A DNA stretch of 12,121 nucleotides, taken from NCBI GenBank assembly GCA_937897665.1, contig CALCPB010000641.1, positions 1 through 12,121 on the forward strand, read 5' to 3'. A program made the position numbers and the translations under genes. The stretch is from an uncultured Halomicronema sp. (GTDB lineage: Bacteria; Cyanobacteriota; Cyanobacteriia; Phormidesmidales; Phormidesmidaceae). Below are positions 1 through 7,966 of the stretch, piece after piece; within the stretch, counting starts at the first letter, position 1; every line of letters begins with the position of its first letter. The notes under the pieces are model-generated. The model was not told the DNA's origin and ran no database searches. It saw only the letters and a list, made by a program, of their open reading frames with translations.

Positions 1-614
1 AGGGGCTGTATCTGACTCACTCCGTTTCCGGCGAAATCACCCGCAAAATCGTGCATATCGGGGCAGGTAATGTGATTTTGCTAGCTTGGTGGCTACAAAC
101 CCCAGCTTGGATGGGCATTATGGCGTCGATCGCCTTCAGTCTAGTGGCGTTGCTCTCCTACTGGTTGCCCATCTTGCCCGGCAGCAACAGCGTTGGTCGC
201 ACCAGTCTCGGCACCTTTTTTTATGCTGTCAGTATTGGTGTTTTGACCGCCACCTTTTGGCCGCAGGGGCTGCCTGAATTCGCCGTACTTGGCATTTTGA
301 CCATGACCTGGGGCGATGGCATGGCGGCCCTGGTGGGACAGTCAATCGGTCGTCATCCCTATCAGATCTGGGAGATGAAAAAGAGTTGGGAAGGCACCAG
401 CGCGATGGCTCTGGTGAGCTTCGCGGCGGGATGGCTGGTCTTAGGCAGCGTGTATGGCTTTACCCTGACGATGGGCGCGATCGCCCTGATTGTGGCCTTG
501 TCGGCAACGCTGTTGGAGTCGTTCTCAAAATGGGGCATCGACAACCTCACCGTACCGCTGGCTAGTGGTTTTTTTGCCTACGGGTTATGGGCTGTCATCG
601 TGGCTAACCCCTAA
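1..614 (+). CDS. Phytol/polyprenol kinase family membrane protein (5'-truncated)
   Basis: C-terminal 204 codons of an integral membrane kinase of the phytol/dolichol kinase (VTE5-like, COG0170) family. Known members use CTP or another NTP to phosphorylate phytol or polyprenols, for example salvaging phytol from chlorophyll turnover for tocopherol and phylloquinone. The frame is open back to base 3 and already contains the family motif EITRKIVHIGAG (visible residues 11-22), so the GTG at 51 is internal and the true start lies upstream of the window. Hydrophobic segments alternate with the conserved loops: GDGMAALVG (about residues 104-112), KKSWEGT (126-132, nucleotide/metal-binding region) and GIDNLTVPL near the C-terminus. 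The TAA stop at 612-614 overlaps the stop of the convergent hydrolase gene by 4 bp. Assignment to the family is firm; phytol rather than another polyprenol as substrate is inferred from the cyanobacterial context. Confidence 0.87.
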   Translation, partial: GLYLTHSVSGEITRKIVHIGAGNVILLAWWLQTPAWMGIMASIAFSLVALLSYWLPILPGSNSVGRTSLGTFFYAVSIGVLTATFWPQGLPEFAVLGILTMTWGDGMAALVGQSIGRHPYQIWEMKKSWEGTSAMALVSFAAGWLVLGSVYGFTLTMGAIALIVALSATLLESFSKWGIDNLTVPLASGFFAYGLWAVIVANP

Positions 615-1471
615 GCCGCTTTGAGAAAGGCCTGGACTTCTTTGAGATAAATTTGTGGCGCTTCTAGCATCGGAAAGTGTCCCGTATTGCCGATTTCGAC
701 GTATTTAATTGCCTCAGGATTCAAATCTGCTGCCGCCTTACCCAACTTGGCGGGCGTGATCTGGTCGTATTGCCCTGATACCAACAAACTCGGGACGGTA
801 ATTTGCTCAAAGGCGACGGGCATCACTTCGGTCGCCCGCTTACTCACCGCAGTGTAGACCGTCCCTAAGGCCACATCGCCATCGGCTTCTAAATAATCTT
901 CAAGAAAAGCGACTTTTTCAGCGGCAGGGATCGGACTGCTGAGAAAACGAGACATAAACACGCGAGGGGCCAGGGGAATTCGCTTGAGCCAAGCCGGACG
1001 GAAGCCCACAACGTAGCCGCCAAATTTATAAAATGCCTCAAAGGCCTTTTTATCGTATTCAAAAACGCCGTTGCAGGTCAGAATCGCTCGCTCAACGCGA
1101 TGGCCATACTGATTTAAAAAGAAAACGGCGACGGAAGCGCCGGTCGAGTGGGAGTTCAACCACACCGTCTCTAAATTAAACGTATCCAGTAGCTCGGCCA
1201 GGTCATCAGCAAAGGTTTCAAGCTCATAGCCCCGTGCCAAAACCGTCTCGCGGTTCTCGGCAGCAATGTGCGATCGCCCGAATCCCCGCATGTCATAGAG
1301 CAGACAGTCAAACTGAGAGCTGAGAGCTTGGGCTGTGGAGCGCCAGTAGCGACAGGAGCCCCCCCAACCGTGAATAAAGACCATGACCGGCTTACTGCCA
1401 GGTTCTGCATCCCCCTTTTCGGTAATCCACTCGTAGTAGTGGTCAACGTCAGCAACTGAAACGTAGGGCAT
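611..1471 (-). CDS. Alpha/beta-fold hydrolase, last gene of the clpP-clpX operon
   Basis: A 286-residue soluble alpha/beta hydrolase of unknown substrate. The fold is clear: oxyanion-hole motif HGWGGS (34-39), strand-turn LLYDMRGFGRS (57-67), nucleophile elbow SHSTG with Ser109, acid Asp236 in SGQYDQITP, and base His265 in NTGHFPMLE. The elbow deviates from the usual GxSxG because the first glycine is Ser107. There is no signal peptide or membrane segment, so it should be cytoplasmic. The ATG at 1469-1471 lies 11 bp after the clpX stop, without a recognisable Shine-Dalgarno, which suggests co-transcription and perhaps coupled translation with clpX. The 3' end runs 4 bp into the convergent kinase gene. 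The family includes esterases, haloperoxidase-like enzymes and C-C hydrolases; nothing here chooses between them. Confidence 0.9.
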   Translation of the reverse strand: MPYVSVADVDHYYEWITEKGDAEPGSKPVMVFIHGWGGSCRYWRSTAQALSSQFDCLLYDMRGFGRSHIAAENRETVLARGYELETFADDLAELLDTFNLETVWLNSHSTGASVAVFFLNQYGHRVERAILTCNGVFEYDKKAFEAFYKFGGYVVGFRPAWLKRIPLAPRVFMSRFLSSPIPAAEKVAFLEDYLEADGDVALGTVYTAVSKRATEVMPVAFEQITVPSLLVSGQYDQITPAKLGKAAADLNPEAIKYVEIGNTGHFPMLEAPQIYLKEVQAFLKAA

Positions 1472-1482
1472 CTTGGGGCGCG

Positions 1483-2817
1483 TTAGGCAGACTCAGGCTT
1501 GGGCAAAGAGGACGGATGCAATAGCAGCTCAGCCGTAGAGCGTTGTTCTACCATTTCGCGGGTAATCATGCAGCGCTTCACATCCTTGCGGGAGGGCAGC
1601 TCGTACATGACTTCGAGCATCAGTTCCTCAACAATACCGCGCAGGGCACGGGCTCCCGTTTTCCGGCGGTAGGCTTCGCGGGCGATCGCGCGCACGGCAT
1701 CTTGCTTAAACTCAAGCTGCACGTTATCCATACCCATCAACTTTTGGAACTGTTTGACTAGGGCATTTTTCGGCTCGGTCATGATGGCTACGAGCATGTC
1801 TTCATCCAGAGGATCAACCACCGTTGTCGCGGGAATCCGACCAATAAATTCTGGAATTAAGCCGTATTTGACCAGATCCTGAGGTTCCAACTGCTTCAGA
1901 ATATCTGCCGTGCGCTTCTCGCGCGAGGATTGACTGTCGCCCGGCTGAATGAAACCCATGGATTTCTTGCCGACGCGCTGCTCCACCATTTTGTCGAGAC
2001 CGACAAACGCCCCACCGCAAATAAACAGAATGTTGCTCGTGTCGATTTGAATGCAGTCCTGATAGGGATGCTTGCGACCTCCCTGAGGGGGTACGTTGGC
2101 GACAGTTCCTTCCAGCATCTTCAGCAGTGCTTGCTGTACCCCTTCACCCGAGACGTCCCGGGTGATCGAGGGGTTTTCGCTCTTGCGAGCAATCTTGTCA
2201 ATTTCATCGATGTAGATGATGCCGCGCTGAGCTTCTTCCACGTCTAAGTCGGCGACCTGCAGCAACCGCAGCAGGATGTTTTCCACATCTTCGCCGACAT
2301 AGCCCGCTTCGGTCAGCGTCGTAGCGTCTGCTACGGCAAACGGCACGTCAAGAATTCTCGCCAGCGTCTGCGCTAGCAGCGTTTTTCCCGAACCAGTGGG
2401 GCCAATGAGTAAGATGTTGGCTTTCTGAATTTCGATGCCTTCATCGGCATTGTCGCCTTGGCTTTGCAGATGACTCAGGCGCTTGTAGTGGTTGTAAACC
2501 GCAACTGACAGCACCTTTTTGGCTTCGTCTTGACCAATCACATGCTCGTCGAGATAGTTTTTGATCTCGCGCGGCTTGGGCACCTGGTTAAAGGCGATCG
2601 GTGAAGGAGTGCGGCGTCGCTCCGGTGTTTGTTCGCGCCGGGGCACTGACTGCGGCACCGTGGCCCCAGAGTCAAACAGCTCCTCATCTAAAATTTCGTT
2701 GCACAAGTCCACACATTCATCACAGATGTAGACCCCAGGGCCGGCTATCAGTTTCCGAACCTGCTCTTGTGATTTACCACAAAAGGAACATTTGAGATGG
2801 GAGTCGTACTTAGACAT
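1483..2817 (-). CDS. clpX: ClpX, ATP-dependent unfoldase of the ClpXP protease
   Basis: A 444-residue AAA+ unfoldase that recognises tagged or damaged proteins, unfolds them with ATP and threads them into ClpP in the cytoplasm. The N-terminal C4 zinc domain has Cys10, Cys13, Cys32 and Cys35. A Pro/Arg-rich linker (about 52-80) follows. Walker A is GPTGSGKT (139-146), the pore loop GYVG (172-175), Walker B IYIDEID (201-207) with Asp204/Glu205, and the RKH loop about 248-250. The ClpP-docking tripeptide appears as MGF (287-289) in place of the Escherichia coli IGF. The arginine finger is probably Arg327 in PEFIGR, and sensor 2 is GARALR (388-393). All functional elements are intact and the length is normal. 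The start lies 9 bp behind the clpP stop on the same strand, so protease and unfoldase subunits are expected from one transcript. Confidence 0.98.
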   Translation of the reverse strand: MSKYDSHLKCSFCGKSQEQVRKLIAGPGVYICDECVDLCNEILDEELFDSGATVPQSVPRREQTPERRRTPSPIAFNQVPKPREIKNYLDEHVIGQDEAKKVLSVAVYNHYKRLSHLQSQGDNADEGIEIQKANILLIGPTGSGKTLLAQTLARILDVPFAVADATTLTEAGYVGEDVENILLRLLQVADLDVEEAQRGIIYIDEIDKIARKSENPSITRDVSGEGVQQALLKMLEGTVANVPPQGGRKHPYQDCIQIDTSNILFICGGAFVGLDKMVEQRVGKKSMGFIQPGDSQSSREKRTADILKQLEPQDLVKYGLIPEFIGRIPATTVVDPLDEDMLVAIMTEPKNALVKQFQKLMGMDNVQLEFKQDAVRAIAREAYRRKTGARALRGIVEELMLEVMYELPSRKDVKRCMITREMVEQRSTAELLLHPSSLPKPESA

Positions 2818-2826
2818 GGTGTACCC

Positions 2827-3507
2827 CTATTGCGATGCCGCAGCCGCCGTAGCCATGGTCAGTGAGTCTTGTTCGAGCACTTGGTCGATCAAACCGTAAT
2901 TCTTCGCTTCTTCCGCCGACATATAAAAGTCACGCTCAGTGTCTGCTTCAATGCGCTCTAAAGGCTGCCCACTATGGTGGGCAATCAGCTCGTTCAGGCG
3001 TTGCTTGTGATAGAGGATTTCCCTGGCCTGAATTTCGATGTCAACGGCCTGACCTTGAGCGCCCCCCAGCGGCTGGTGAATCATGATGCGAGCACTCGGC
3101 AGTGACAACCGTTTACCAGGTGCGCCGCCGGTTAGCAGAAACGCACCCATGCTAGCGGCCAAGCCAAAACAGATGGTCACGACATCGGGGCGAATTTGCT
3201 GCATCGTATCGTAAATCGCCATCCCTGCCGTCACCGATCCCCCCGGCGAATTGATGTAGATTTGGACATCTTTTTCGGGTTCTTCGGCATCTAGAAACAG
3301 GAGCTGGGCCACGATCGCATCGGCGATCGCGTCATTCACCGGAGTACCCAAAAAGATGATGCGTTCTCGCAACAAGCGCGAGTAGATGTCAAATGCCCGT
3401 TCGCCGCGACCCGACTGCTCTACCACCATTGGCAGCATGTTGTGGAGCCCTTGGGAAAGACGATTTTGACTAGAGACAGGGTGGTTTGTTAAAGATTGCA
3501 ACACCAT
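2827..3507 (-). CDS. clpP: ClpP, proteolytic subunit of the Clp protease
   Basis: A 226-residue serine peptidase forming the chamber that ClpX feeds. The catalytic triad is complete: Ser119 in GLAASMGA, His144 in MIHQP and Asp193 in [11 protein letters not shown]. The mature-type N-terminus begins around [22 protein letters not shown] (from residue 25), leaving about 24 residues that may be a removable propeptide or, if translation starts at Met24, untranslated. The ATG at 3505-3507 gives the longest reading and has no good Shine-Dalgarno. Cyanobacteria carry several clpP paralogues plus the inactive clpR. The intact triad excludes ClpR, and adjacency to clpX matches the paralogue usually called clpP2. 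It is the first gene of the tight clpP-clpX-hydrolase set. Confidence 0.97.
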   Translation of the reverse strand: MVLQSLTNHPVSSQNRLSQGLHNMLPMVVEQSGRGERAFDIYSRLLRERIIFLGTPVNDAIADAIVAQLLFLDAEEPEKDVQIYINSPGGSVTAGMAIYDTMQQIRPDVVTICFGLAASMGAFLLTGGAPGKRLSLPSARIMIHQPLGGAQGQAVDIEIQAREILYHKQRLNELIAHHSGQPLERIEADTERDFYMSAEEAKNYGLIDQVLEQDSLTMATAAAASQ

Positions 3508-3863
3508 TCAACCGGTTAATTTTCTGACGTCAATGCTTTTCAAAGGTTGCTCCGATCCTGGGTAACGAAACCTGTGTCTCCGCTTCACCCATTCATCGCA
3601 AGCATCCCAAAAGCTGAGAAGCCCTGCTAAAAATCTTGGCAGTGACTCTGAACAACATTATGCCTCAAGCCTCGACAAGCATACCTGAGAAGCCAGGAAT
3701 CGGCGGCTCAGAAACATGCCGTATTTCCGCCCAAAGTTTAGAACAGTTTGGCTGTTATGGCAGTTCTTTGGCTTCATTAATCTTTGAGTTTTATGAGCCA
3801 GGTCTCAGCGCTGGGGGAAATCCCTCGGCCAGTGAGACCTGGCTACCCATTGCCGCCGGAGGA
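3508..3863. other. 356-bp spacer between tig and clpP
   Basis: This spacer holds no credible gene. It contains the tig-proximal inverted repeat at 3796-3844, a smaller stem AACAG/CTGTT (3742-3746 with 3752-3756), and two perfect 8-bp palindromes just upstream of clpP: TGACGTCA (3525-3532) and AACCGGTT (3510-3517). I could not pick out a convincing -35/-10 pair for clpP on the minus strand, although the spacer length implies that the clpP operon has its own promoter. Confidence 0.6.
3796..3844 (-). terminator. Long hairpin behind tig, no U-tract
   Basis: A perfect 12-bp inverted repeat, AGCCAGGTCTCA (3796-3807) with TGAGACCTGGCT (3833-3844), starts 20 nt after the tig stop. Inside it, CTGG/CCAG (3811-3814, 3829-3832) and GGG/CCC (3815-3817, 3822-3824) can extend the helix across small internal loops. 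No T-run follows on either strand, so it is not a textbook intrinsic terminator. A terminator or a 3'-end stabilising/processing structure for tig mRNA is the likeliest role. Confidence 0.55.
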
Positions 3864-5408
3864 CTAAGTCTCGTCTACTGGTGCCGCGGCCTCTTCTGGC
3901 GCTGCCGCTGCGGCCGCTGTTTCCGGTTCTGCGTCAGAGGCTTCATCAGCTGCCGGTTCGGGCACCGACTCGGGCTCAATCACTTCTGTAACGGGCGTCG
4001 CTTCAGCTTCAATCGTGGTCGGTGTGTCAGCGGATGCTGGTGCCGCTTCGCTATCGACGGCGTCAGCGTCAGCGGCTTCAGCTGCGGTTAAAGTGCCCTC
4101 TGGCACCAGCTCTACGGTGTTATTCGCCACCAGCCACTTCAAGATCTTTTCCTGGAGCAGCTCTTCATTGACGACTTCTCGCAAGCGATCTTGAGCAACT
4201 TCTTGGGGATTATTGACCTCCGCCATCATTTCATCCATCCGGGCCTTGAGGTCAGCTTCGTCAATCGTGACGGATTCTTGCTTGGCCACCTCGCCTAGCG
4301 TCAGGGTGCGTCTGAGCCGATCGATGGCTTCAGGCCGAGAGCGATCGCGCATGTTTTCGACAATCTCGGCAGTCAGCATCTTGTTGATGTCAATTCCCTG
4401 GCGACTGAGCTGCACCGCAGCCTGTTGTACCAGGTGGTTTGCCTCGCGCCGGATCAGAGTTTCGGGAATCTCCGCTTCCAAATGCTTCAGCAGCTCATCT
4501 AAGAGTGCTTCGAATTGGTTGCTTTCAGTTTTGTCACTGGCCTCGGTTTGAAAACGCTCCTCTAAAGAAGTGCGGAGCTCTGCTAGCGTTTCAAATTCGC
4601 TCACCTCTTCGGCCAAATCGTCATCGAGCTCAGGCAATTCCTTCTCTTTGAGTTCCTTAAGCGTGACGGTAAATTGAGTCGCCTTACCGGCTAAATCTTC
4701 TTGGGGATAGCTCTCGGGAAACGTCAGGTTGAGCTCTCTCGTTTCGTCCAGAGTGAGGCCCACAATGCCTTCGACAAATCCGTCGATAAACCCCCCTTCT
4801 TTGAGCTCCAGCTGAAAGTCTTCAGCACTACCGCCCTCAAAGGCTTCGTAGGTGCCATCGGCCTGTTCAATCTTGCCTTCAAAGTCAATGACGGCTACAT
4901 CCCCCATTTGCGCGCCGCGGTCTTCAATCGGCACTAGGGTGGCCAAATTGAGCCGATATTGCTCCAGTACCTCATCGACTTGGCTGTCGTCATACTTAAT
5001 CTCTTCGGCCTGCACGCTCAAGCCGGTGTACTGAGCTAACGTGACCCGAGGTGGCACATCTACCGAGGCTTGAAAGGTCAGCACCTCACCGGGACTGTAT
5101 TGCTGAATCAGCTCTTCAAACTCAGAGGTGAGTTGATAATTGCCGATCGCCTCAATGGATTCTTGCTCAATGGCCTGCTCAACCGCCGTTTGTACCAGTT
5201 CTTCGAGCGCGGTGGCCTTGATTTGGGCTGTGCCAACCCGCTGCAGAAACACCTGACGGGGTACCTTGCCCGGGCGAAACCCCGGAATCCGCACCGTTTT
5301 GATCAGCTTTTGTAGGACTTTCTCATAGGTTTGCTTAGAAACCTCAGCGGGGATTTCAATTTCTAGCCCCACTTGACTGTCGGGCAGTTGTTCTTGAGTA
5401 ACTTTCAT
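3864..5408 (-). CDS. tig: Trigger factor, ribosome-associated chaperone/prolyl isomerase
   Basis: A 514-residue trigger factor that binds near the ribosomal exit tunnel and helps nascent chains fold. The ribosome-binding domain carries the signature GFRPGKVP (43-50). An FKBP-type prolyl isomerase domain spans roughly 168-252, and a helical substrate-holding domain about 260-435. A low-complexity acidic tail rich in Ala, Glu and Pro fills about 436-514, making the protein clearly longer than the 432-residue Escherichia coli form. The frame stays open to 5465, but the start MKVTQEQ at 5406-5408 is chosen because family members begin there and AGGA (5415-5418) lies 6 nt before it; the 19 upstream codons do not look like protein. 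It lies upstream of clpP-clpX, a gene order conserved in many bacteria that links folding with degradation. Confidence 0.96.
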   Translation of the reverse strand: MKVTQEQLPDSQVGLEIEIPAEVSKQTYEKVLQKLIKTVRIPGFRPGKVPRQVFLQRVGTAQIKATALEELVQTAVEQAIEQESIEAIGNYQLTSEFEELIQQYSPGEVLTFQASVDVPPRVTLAQYTGLSVQAEEIKYDDSQVDEVLEQYRLNLATLVPIEDRGAQMGDVAVIDFEGKIEQADGTYEAFEGGSAEDFQLELKEGGFIDGFVEGIVGLTLDETRELNLTFPESYPQEDLAGKATQFTVTLKELKEKELPELDDDLAEEVSEFETLAELRTSLEERFQTEASDKTESNQFEALLDELLKHLEAEIPETLIRREANHLVQQAAVQLSRQGIDINKMLTAEIVENMRDRSRPEAIDRLRRTLTLGEVAKQESVTIDEADLKARMDEMMAEVNNPQEVAQDRLREVVNEELLQEKILKWLVANNTVELVPEGTLTAAEAADADAVDSEAAPASADTPTTIEAEATPVTEVIEPESVPEPAADEASDAEPETAAAAAAPEEAAAPVDET

Positions 5409-5414
5409 GAAGAG

Positions 5415-5425
5415 TCCTACTTCCT
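5415..5425 (-). promoter_or_regulatory. Ribosome binding site fixing the tig start
   Basis: On the minus strand AGGA (5418-5415) lies 6 nt before the ATG at 5408, with a second AGGAAG (5425-5420) just upstream. This decides for the MKVTQEQ start over the ATG at 5465. Confidence 0.7.
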
Positions 5426-5494
5426 GTGCAATATCGTTGAAAATTTGTAAAGAACACCCCTGCAAAAGGAAGGTCGTTCTGAGTACTAGAGCTG

Positions 5495-5522
5495 TTGAAA
5501 TTTAACGGCAGTTAGCTATCAT
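5495..5522 (+). promoter_or_regulatory. Sigma70-type promoter for asd
   Basis: TTGAAA (5495-5500) and TATCAT (5517-5522) each match the -35 and -10 consensus at 5 of 6 bases, with a 16-bp spacer. They point toward asd and would start transcription near 5529, giving a leader of about 195 nt. The site lies in the divergent spacer between tig and asd. No equally good minus-strand promoter for tig was found, although a TATGAT overlaps the same bases in reverse. Confidence 0.5.
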
Positions 5523-5666
5523 ACTGCATTCACGGGGCAACTACCTCTAGCTTCTCGGCAGCATCTCTTAAGATTCAGTGGCTCAAAAAATGAGACGATT
5601 TCAGGATGCGCTCGGAGGCCTGAAGGGTGGATGGGAGATCATGCCAGGTGCTTGGTCGGGAGCGTC

Positions 5667-5694
5667 GGCAGGAGCTGTATCCAGCAGCCCTGTC
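5667..5694 (+). other. Hairpin in the asd leader
   Basis: GGCAGG (5667-5672) pairs with CCTGTC (5689-5694, one G-U), and inside it GCTG (5674-5677) pairs with CAGC (5682-5685) around a 4-nt loop. It ends 17 nt before the asd Shine-Dalgarno. A regulatory role is possible but unsupported beyond the pairing. Confidence 0.3.
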
Positions 5695-5711
5695 GGAAAA
5701 TTTGCGAAGTT

Positions 5712-5717
5712 GAGGAG
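5712..5717 (+). promoter_or_regulatory. Strong Shine-Dalgarno fixing the asd start
   Basis: GAGGAG lies 6 nt before the ATG at 5724. The frame is open upstream to 5631, but this site and the family N-terminus (a few residues before the Rossmann GATGAVG) place the start here. Confidence 0.8.
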
Positions 5718-5723
5718 AACATC

Positions 5724-6767
5724 ATGGGGTCTGAAGGATATCGGGTTGCGATCGTCGGGGCGACCGGGGCCGTTGGGGCTGAGCTGTTGACATTGCTGGC
5801 AGAGCGTCAGTTTCCCGTGGCTGAACTAAAACTGTTGGCTTCGCCCCGATCAGCTGGTAAGACACTGTTGTTCCGCGATCAGTCCATCACCGTGCAGGCT
5901 TTGAGCGATCGCGCCTTTGATGATGTGGATGTGGTATTGGTATCTGCCGGAGCGAGTATCTCCCGCGAGTGGGCACCCAAAGCCGCAGCGGCTGGCGCTG
6001 TCGTGATTGATAACTCCAGCGCCTTTCGGATGGAGCCGCAAACGCCCTTAGTGGTGCCCGAGGTCAATCCCCAAGCTGCTGCTGATCATCAGGGCATCAT
6101 CGCCAATCCCAACTGCACGACCATTCTCATGGCGCTGGCCATTTGGCCGCTGCACCAGATTCAGCCCATTCAGCGAGTAGTGGTGGCGACATATCAATCG
6201 GCCAGTGGGGCTGGGGCGCAAGCGATGGCTGAGGTGAAGGAACAAGCCCAGGCGATTTTGGCGGGCACTGAGCCCCCTACCAAGGCATTTCCCTATCCGT
6301 TGGCGTTCAATCTCTTTCCCCACAATTCGCCACTTGATGAGGCCGGTTACTGCCAAGAAGAGATGAAGATGGTGAACGAGACGCGTAAGATTTTTGCCGA
6401 GCCGACGCTGCGAATTACCGCCACCTGCATCCGGGTGCCCGTCTTAAGGGCGCATTCCGAAGCCATTAATCTAGAGTTTGCGGCTCCTTTTGCCCCGGCA
6501 CGGGCGCGTGCAGCGCTGCTGGAATCGCCTGGAGTTACCCTGGTCGAAGATTGGCAGGCCAACTATTTTCCGATGCCTCAAGACGCCAGTGGTCAAGACA
6601 ACGTTCTAGTGGGGCGTATCCGTCAAGATCTTTCTCATCCCAACGGTTTAGAACTGTGGCTGAGCGGCGATCAGATTCGTAAAGGCGCAGCCCTCAATGC
6701 GGTGCAAATTGCTGAGCTGCTCGTGCAAAAGCAGTGGCTCAAGCCCACCGCCCCGGTGATGTCGTGA
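5724..6767 (+). CDS. asd: Aspartate-semialdehyde dehydrogenase
   Basis: A 347-residue NADPH-dependent enzyme that converts aspartyl phosphate to aspartate semialdehyde, the branch point for lysine/diaminopimelate, threonine and methionine. The Rossmann loop GATGAVG (12-18), the SAGASIS stretch (74-80), the catalytic Cys131 in NPNCTT, the SASGAG segment (159-164) and the general base His244 in RVPVLRAHSE are all present, and the length is typical. The start at 5724 follows a strong GAGGAG; the in-frame extension back to 5631 has no family resemblance. It is divergent from tig and followed on the same strand by dapA, whose enzyme uses its product, so the two form a pathway cluster despite a 316-bp spacer. 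Confidence 0.97.
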   Translation: MGSEGYRVAIVGATGAVGAELLTLLAERQFPVAELKLLASPRSAGKTLLFRDQSITVQALSDRAFDDVDVVLVSAGASISREWAPKAAAAGAVVIDNSSAFRMEPQTPLVVPEVNPQAAADHQGIIANPNCTTILMALAIWPLHQIQPIQRVVVATYQSASGAGAQAMAEVKEQAQAILAGTEPPTKAFPYPLAFNLFPHNSPLDEAGYCQEEMKMVNETRKIFAEPTLRITATCIRVPVLRAHSEAINLEFAAPFAPARARAALLESPGVTLVEDWQANYFPMPQDASGQDNVLVGRIRQDLSHPNGLELWLSGDQIRKGAALNAVQIAELLVQKQWLKPTAPVMS

Positions 6768-6769
6768 AT

Positions 6770-6793
6770 TCAGAGGCCGTGTGGCCATTCTGA
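6770..6793 (+). terminator. Hairpin just after the asd stop, no U-tract
   Basis: TCAGAGGCC (6770-6778) pairs with GGCC (6783-6786) and TCTGA (6789-6793) around a GTGT loop, with a 2-nt bulge. It starts 3 nt after the stop codon. Without a T-run it could be a weak terminator, a processing site or a stabilising 3' end. Confidence 0.35.
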
Positions 6794-6830
6794 GCGCACG
6801 CTGGCAGAGGCGACCCTGGGGCGATGAGCC

Positions 6831-6896
6831 GTCAGCCCTCAAGGTTCGTGCTGCAGCGGTTTCAGCTCCTCGCTGGGTTGCTGAGGGGAGGCTGAC
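6831..6896 (+). other. Large inverted repeat in the asd-dapA spacer
   Basis: GTCAGCC (6831-6837) is the exact reverse complement of GGCTGAC (6890-6896). The adjacent CTCA (6838-6841) pairs with TGAG (6882-6885) across a 4-nt bulge. An inner stem CAGCG (6854-6858) with CGCTG (6871-6875) fills the loop. This would make a stable branched RNA between the two genes. Confidence 0.4.
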
Positions 6897-7068
6897 AGGT
6901 TAGTTCTATCAGATTGAGATCGTCAGCTGATGCTCCCTACTTAGCGAATATTCAATCCCTGGAGGCTATGGTCTTCCGGCCTGATGGTTGCTATCGTATT
7001 GCTGAACCTAGCCGGAGGGTTGAGTTGATTGCCCCGGCGCTCGCCTTTAAAGCACTCTTGAACTGAGA

Positions 7069-7073
7069 AAGGA
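7069..7073 (+). promoter_or_regulatory. Ribosome binding site for the GTG start of dapA
   Basis: AAGGA lies 10 nt before the GTG at 7084, a slightly long but workable spacing. No in-frame ATG or GTG alternative lies between them. Confidence 0.5.
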
Positions 7074-7083
7074 TTGTGTCAGC

Positions 7084-7962
7084 GTGGGATATTTCGGACG
7101 AGTATTGACCGCCATGGTGACGCCCTTTGCGGATGACGGCAGTGGCAACTACTCGGTGGCAGAAGCGCTCGCTGCTCATCTGGCCGATAACGGCAGTGAT
7201 GGCTTGGTGGTTTGTGGCACGACGGGAGAATCGCCGACTCTATCGTGGGATGAAGAGTTTCAGCTATTTAAATGTGTCAAATCAGCGGTGGGTGATCGCG
7301 CCAAAATCATTGCTGGTACGGGCTCTAACTCGACCCAGGAGGCGATCGAGGCGACCCGCAAAGCCGCTGCTCTGCAGCTAGATGGCACCCTGCAGGTGGT
7401 GCCCTATTACAACAAGCCCCCTCAAGCTGGTCTATACCATCATTTCAAGGCGATCGCCGAAGCGGTGCCAGACTCTCCGGTAATGCTCTACAATGTGCCT
7501 GGGCGTTCTGGTTGTGGATTAGCCGTTGATACCGTCGCTCGCTTGACTGAGGTGGCCAACATCGTCGCCATTAAGGAAGCCAGCGGCAATCTTGACTATG
7601 CCAGCCATTTGAAATCGCAGGTGCCCTCAACATTTTCTTTGTACTCTGGTGATGATTCTCTGACTCTGCCGCTGTTGGCAATTGGCGGATGCGGCGTTGT
7701 CAGTGTTGCTAGCCACTTAGTAGGCAATCGTCTGCAAAATATGATTCAAGCCTTTGAAGCGGGTAAGATAAGAATGGCAGCCGAGGAACATCTGAGCTTA
7801 TTTCCCCTGTTCAAAGCACTTTTTCTAGAGCCTAATCCCATACCGGTCAAGGCGGCGCTCTCGCTGCAGGGCTGGCAAGTCGGTTCTCTCCGTTCTCCCC
7901 TGGTAGCTGCGAGCGATGCTGTTCAGCAAGAGCTGAAGGCTCTATTGCAGCAGCTGTTGTGA
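7084..7962 (+). CDS. dapA: 4-hydroxy-tetrahydrodipicolinate synthase
   Basis: A 292-residue TIM-barrel aldolase that condenses aspartate semialdehyde with pyruvate, committing carbon to diaminopimelate (peptidoglycan) and lysine. Visible are GTTGES (45-50) with the substrate-binding threonines, PYYNKP (107-112), the catalytic tyrosine in LYNVPGR (Tyr136, with Arg141), and the Schiff-base Lys164 in IKEASG. Length and N-terminus ([14 protein letters not shown]) match the family as I know it from other cyanobacteria, which supports the GTG start at 7084. It uses the product of the upstream asd. DapA is often inhibited by lysine; nothing in the sequence tested here speaks to that. Confidence 0.97.
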   Translation: MGYFGRVLTAMVTPFADDGSGNYSVAEALAAHLADNGSDGLVVCGTTGESPTLSWDEEFQLFKCVKSAVGDRAKIIAGTGSNSTQEAIEATRKAAALQLDGTLQVVPYYNKPPQAGLYHHFKAIAEAVPDSPVMLYNVPGRSGCGLAVDTVARLTEVANIVAIKEASGNLDYASHLKSQVPSTFSLYSGDDSLTLPLLAIGGCGVVSVASHLVGNRLQNMIQAFEAGKIRMAAEEHLSLFPLFKALFLEPNPIPVKAALSLQGWQVGSLRSPLVAASDAVQQELKALLQQLL

Positions 7963-7966
7963 CTAT

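Larger units (their letters stand above)
6768..7083 (+). other. 316-bp structured spacer between asd and dapA
   Basis: No gene is supported here. The first half is dense in inverted repeats, described in separate entries. A smaller stem ATCAG/CTGAT (6908-6912, 6927-6931) and GCCGG/CCGGC (7011-7015, 7034-7038) follow. A weak promoter-like pair, TTGATT (7025-7030) with TTTAAA or TTAAAG near 7046-7052 at a short spacing, lies just upstream of dapA; I would not rely on it. Confidence 0.5.

Noticed and set aside
3636..4091. Plus-strand 151-codon ORF over the tig 3' end
   Set aside because: It is largely antisense to the low-complexity tig tail, giving a Cys/Gly/Arg-rich translation, and crosses the inverted repeat; no SD or recognisable domain.
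5409..5465. 19-codon N-terminal extension of trigger factor from an ATG at 5465
   Set aside because: The added residues do not resemble the family, and a good AGGA lies 6 nt before the MKVTQEQ start at 5408.
5631..5723. 31-codon N-terminal extension of asd
   Set aside because: It precedes the strong GAGGAG at 5712-5717, has no family similarity, and the Rossmann motif fits the start at 5724.
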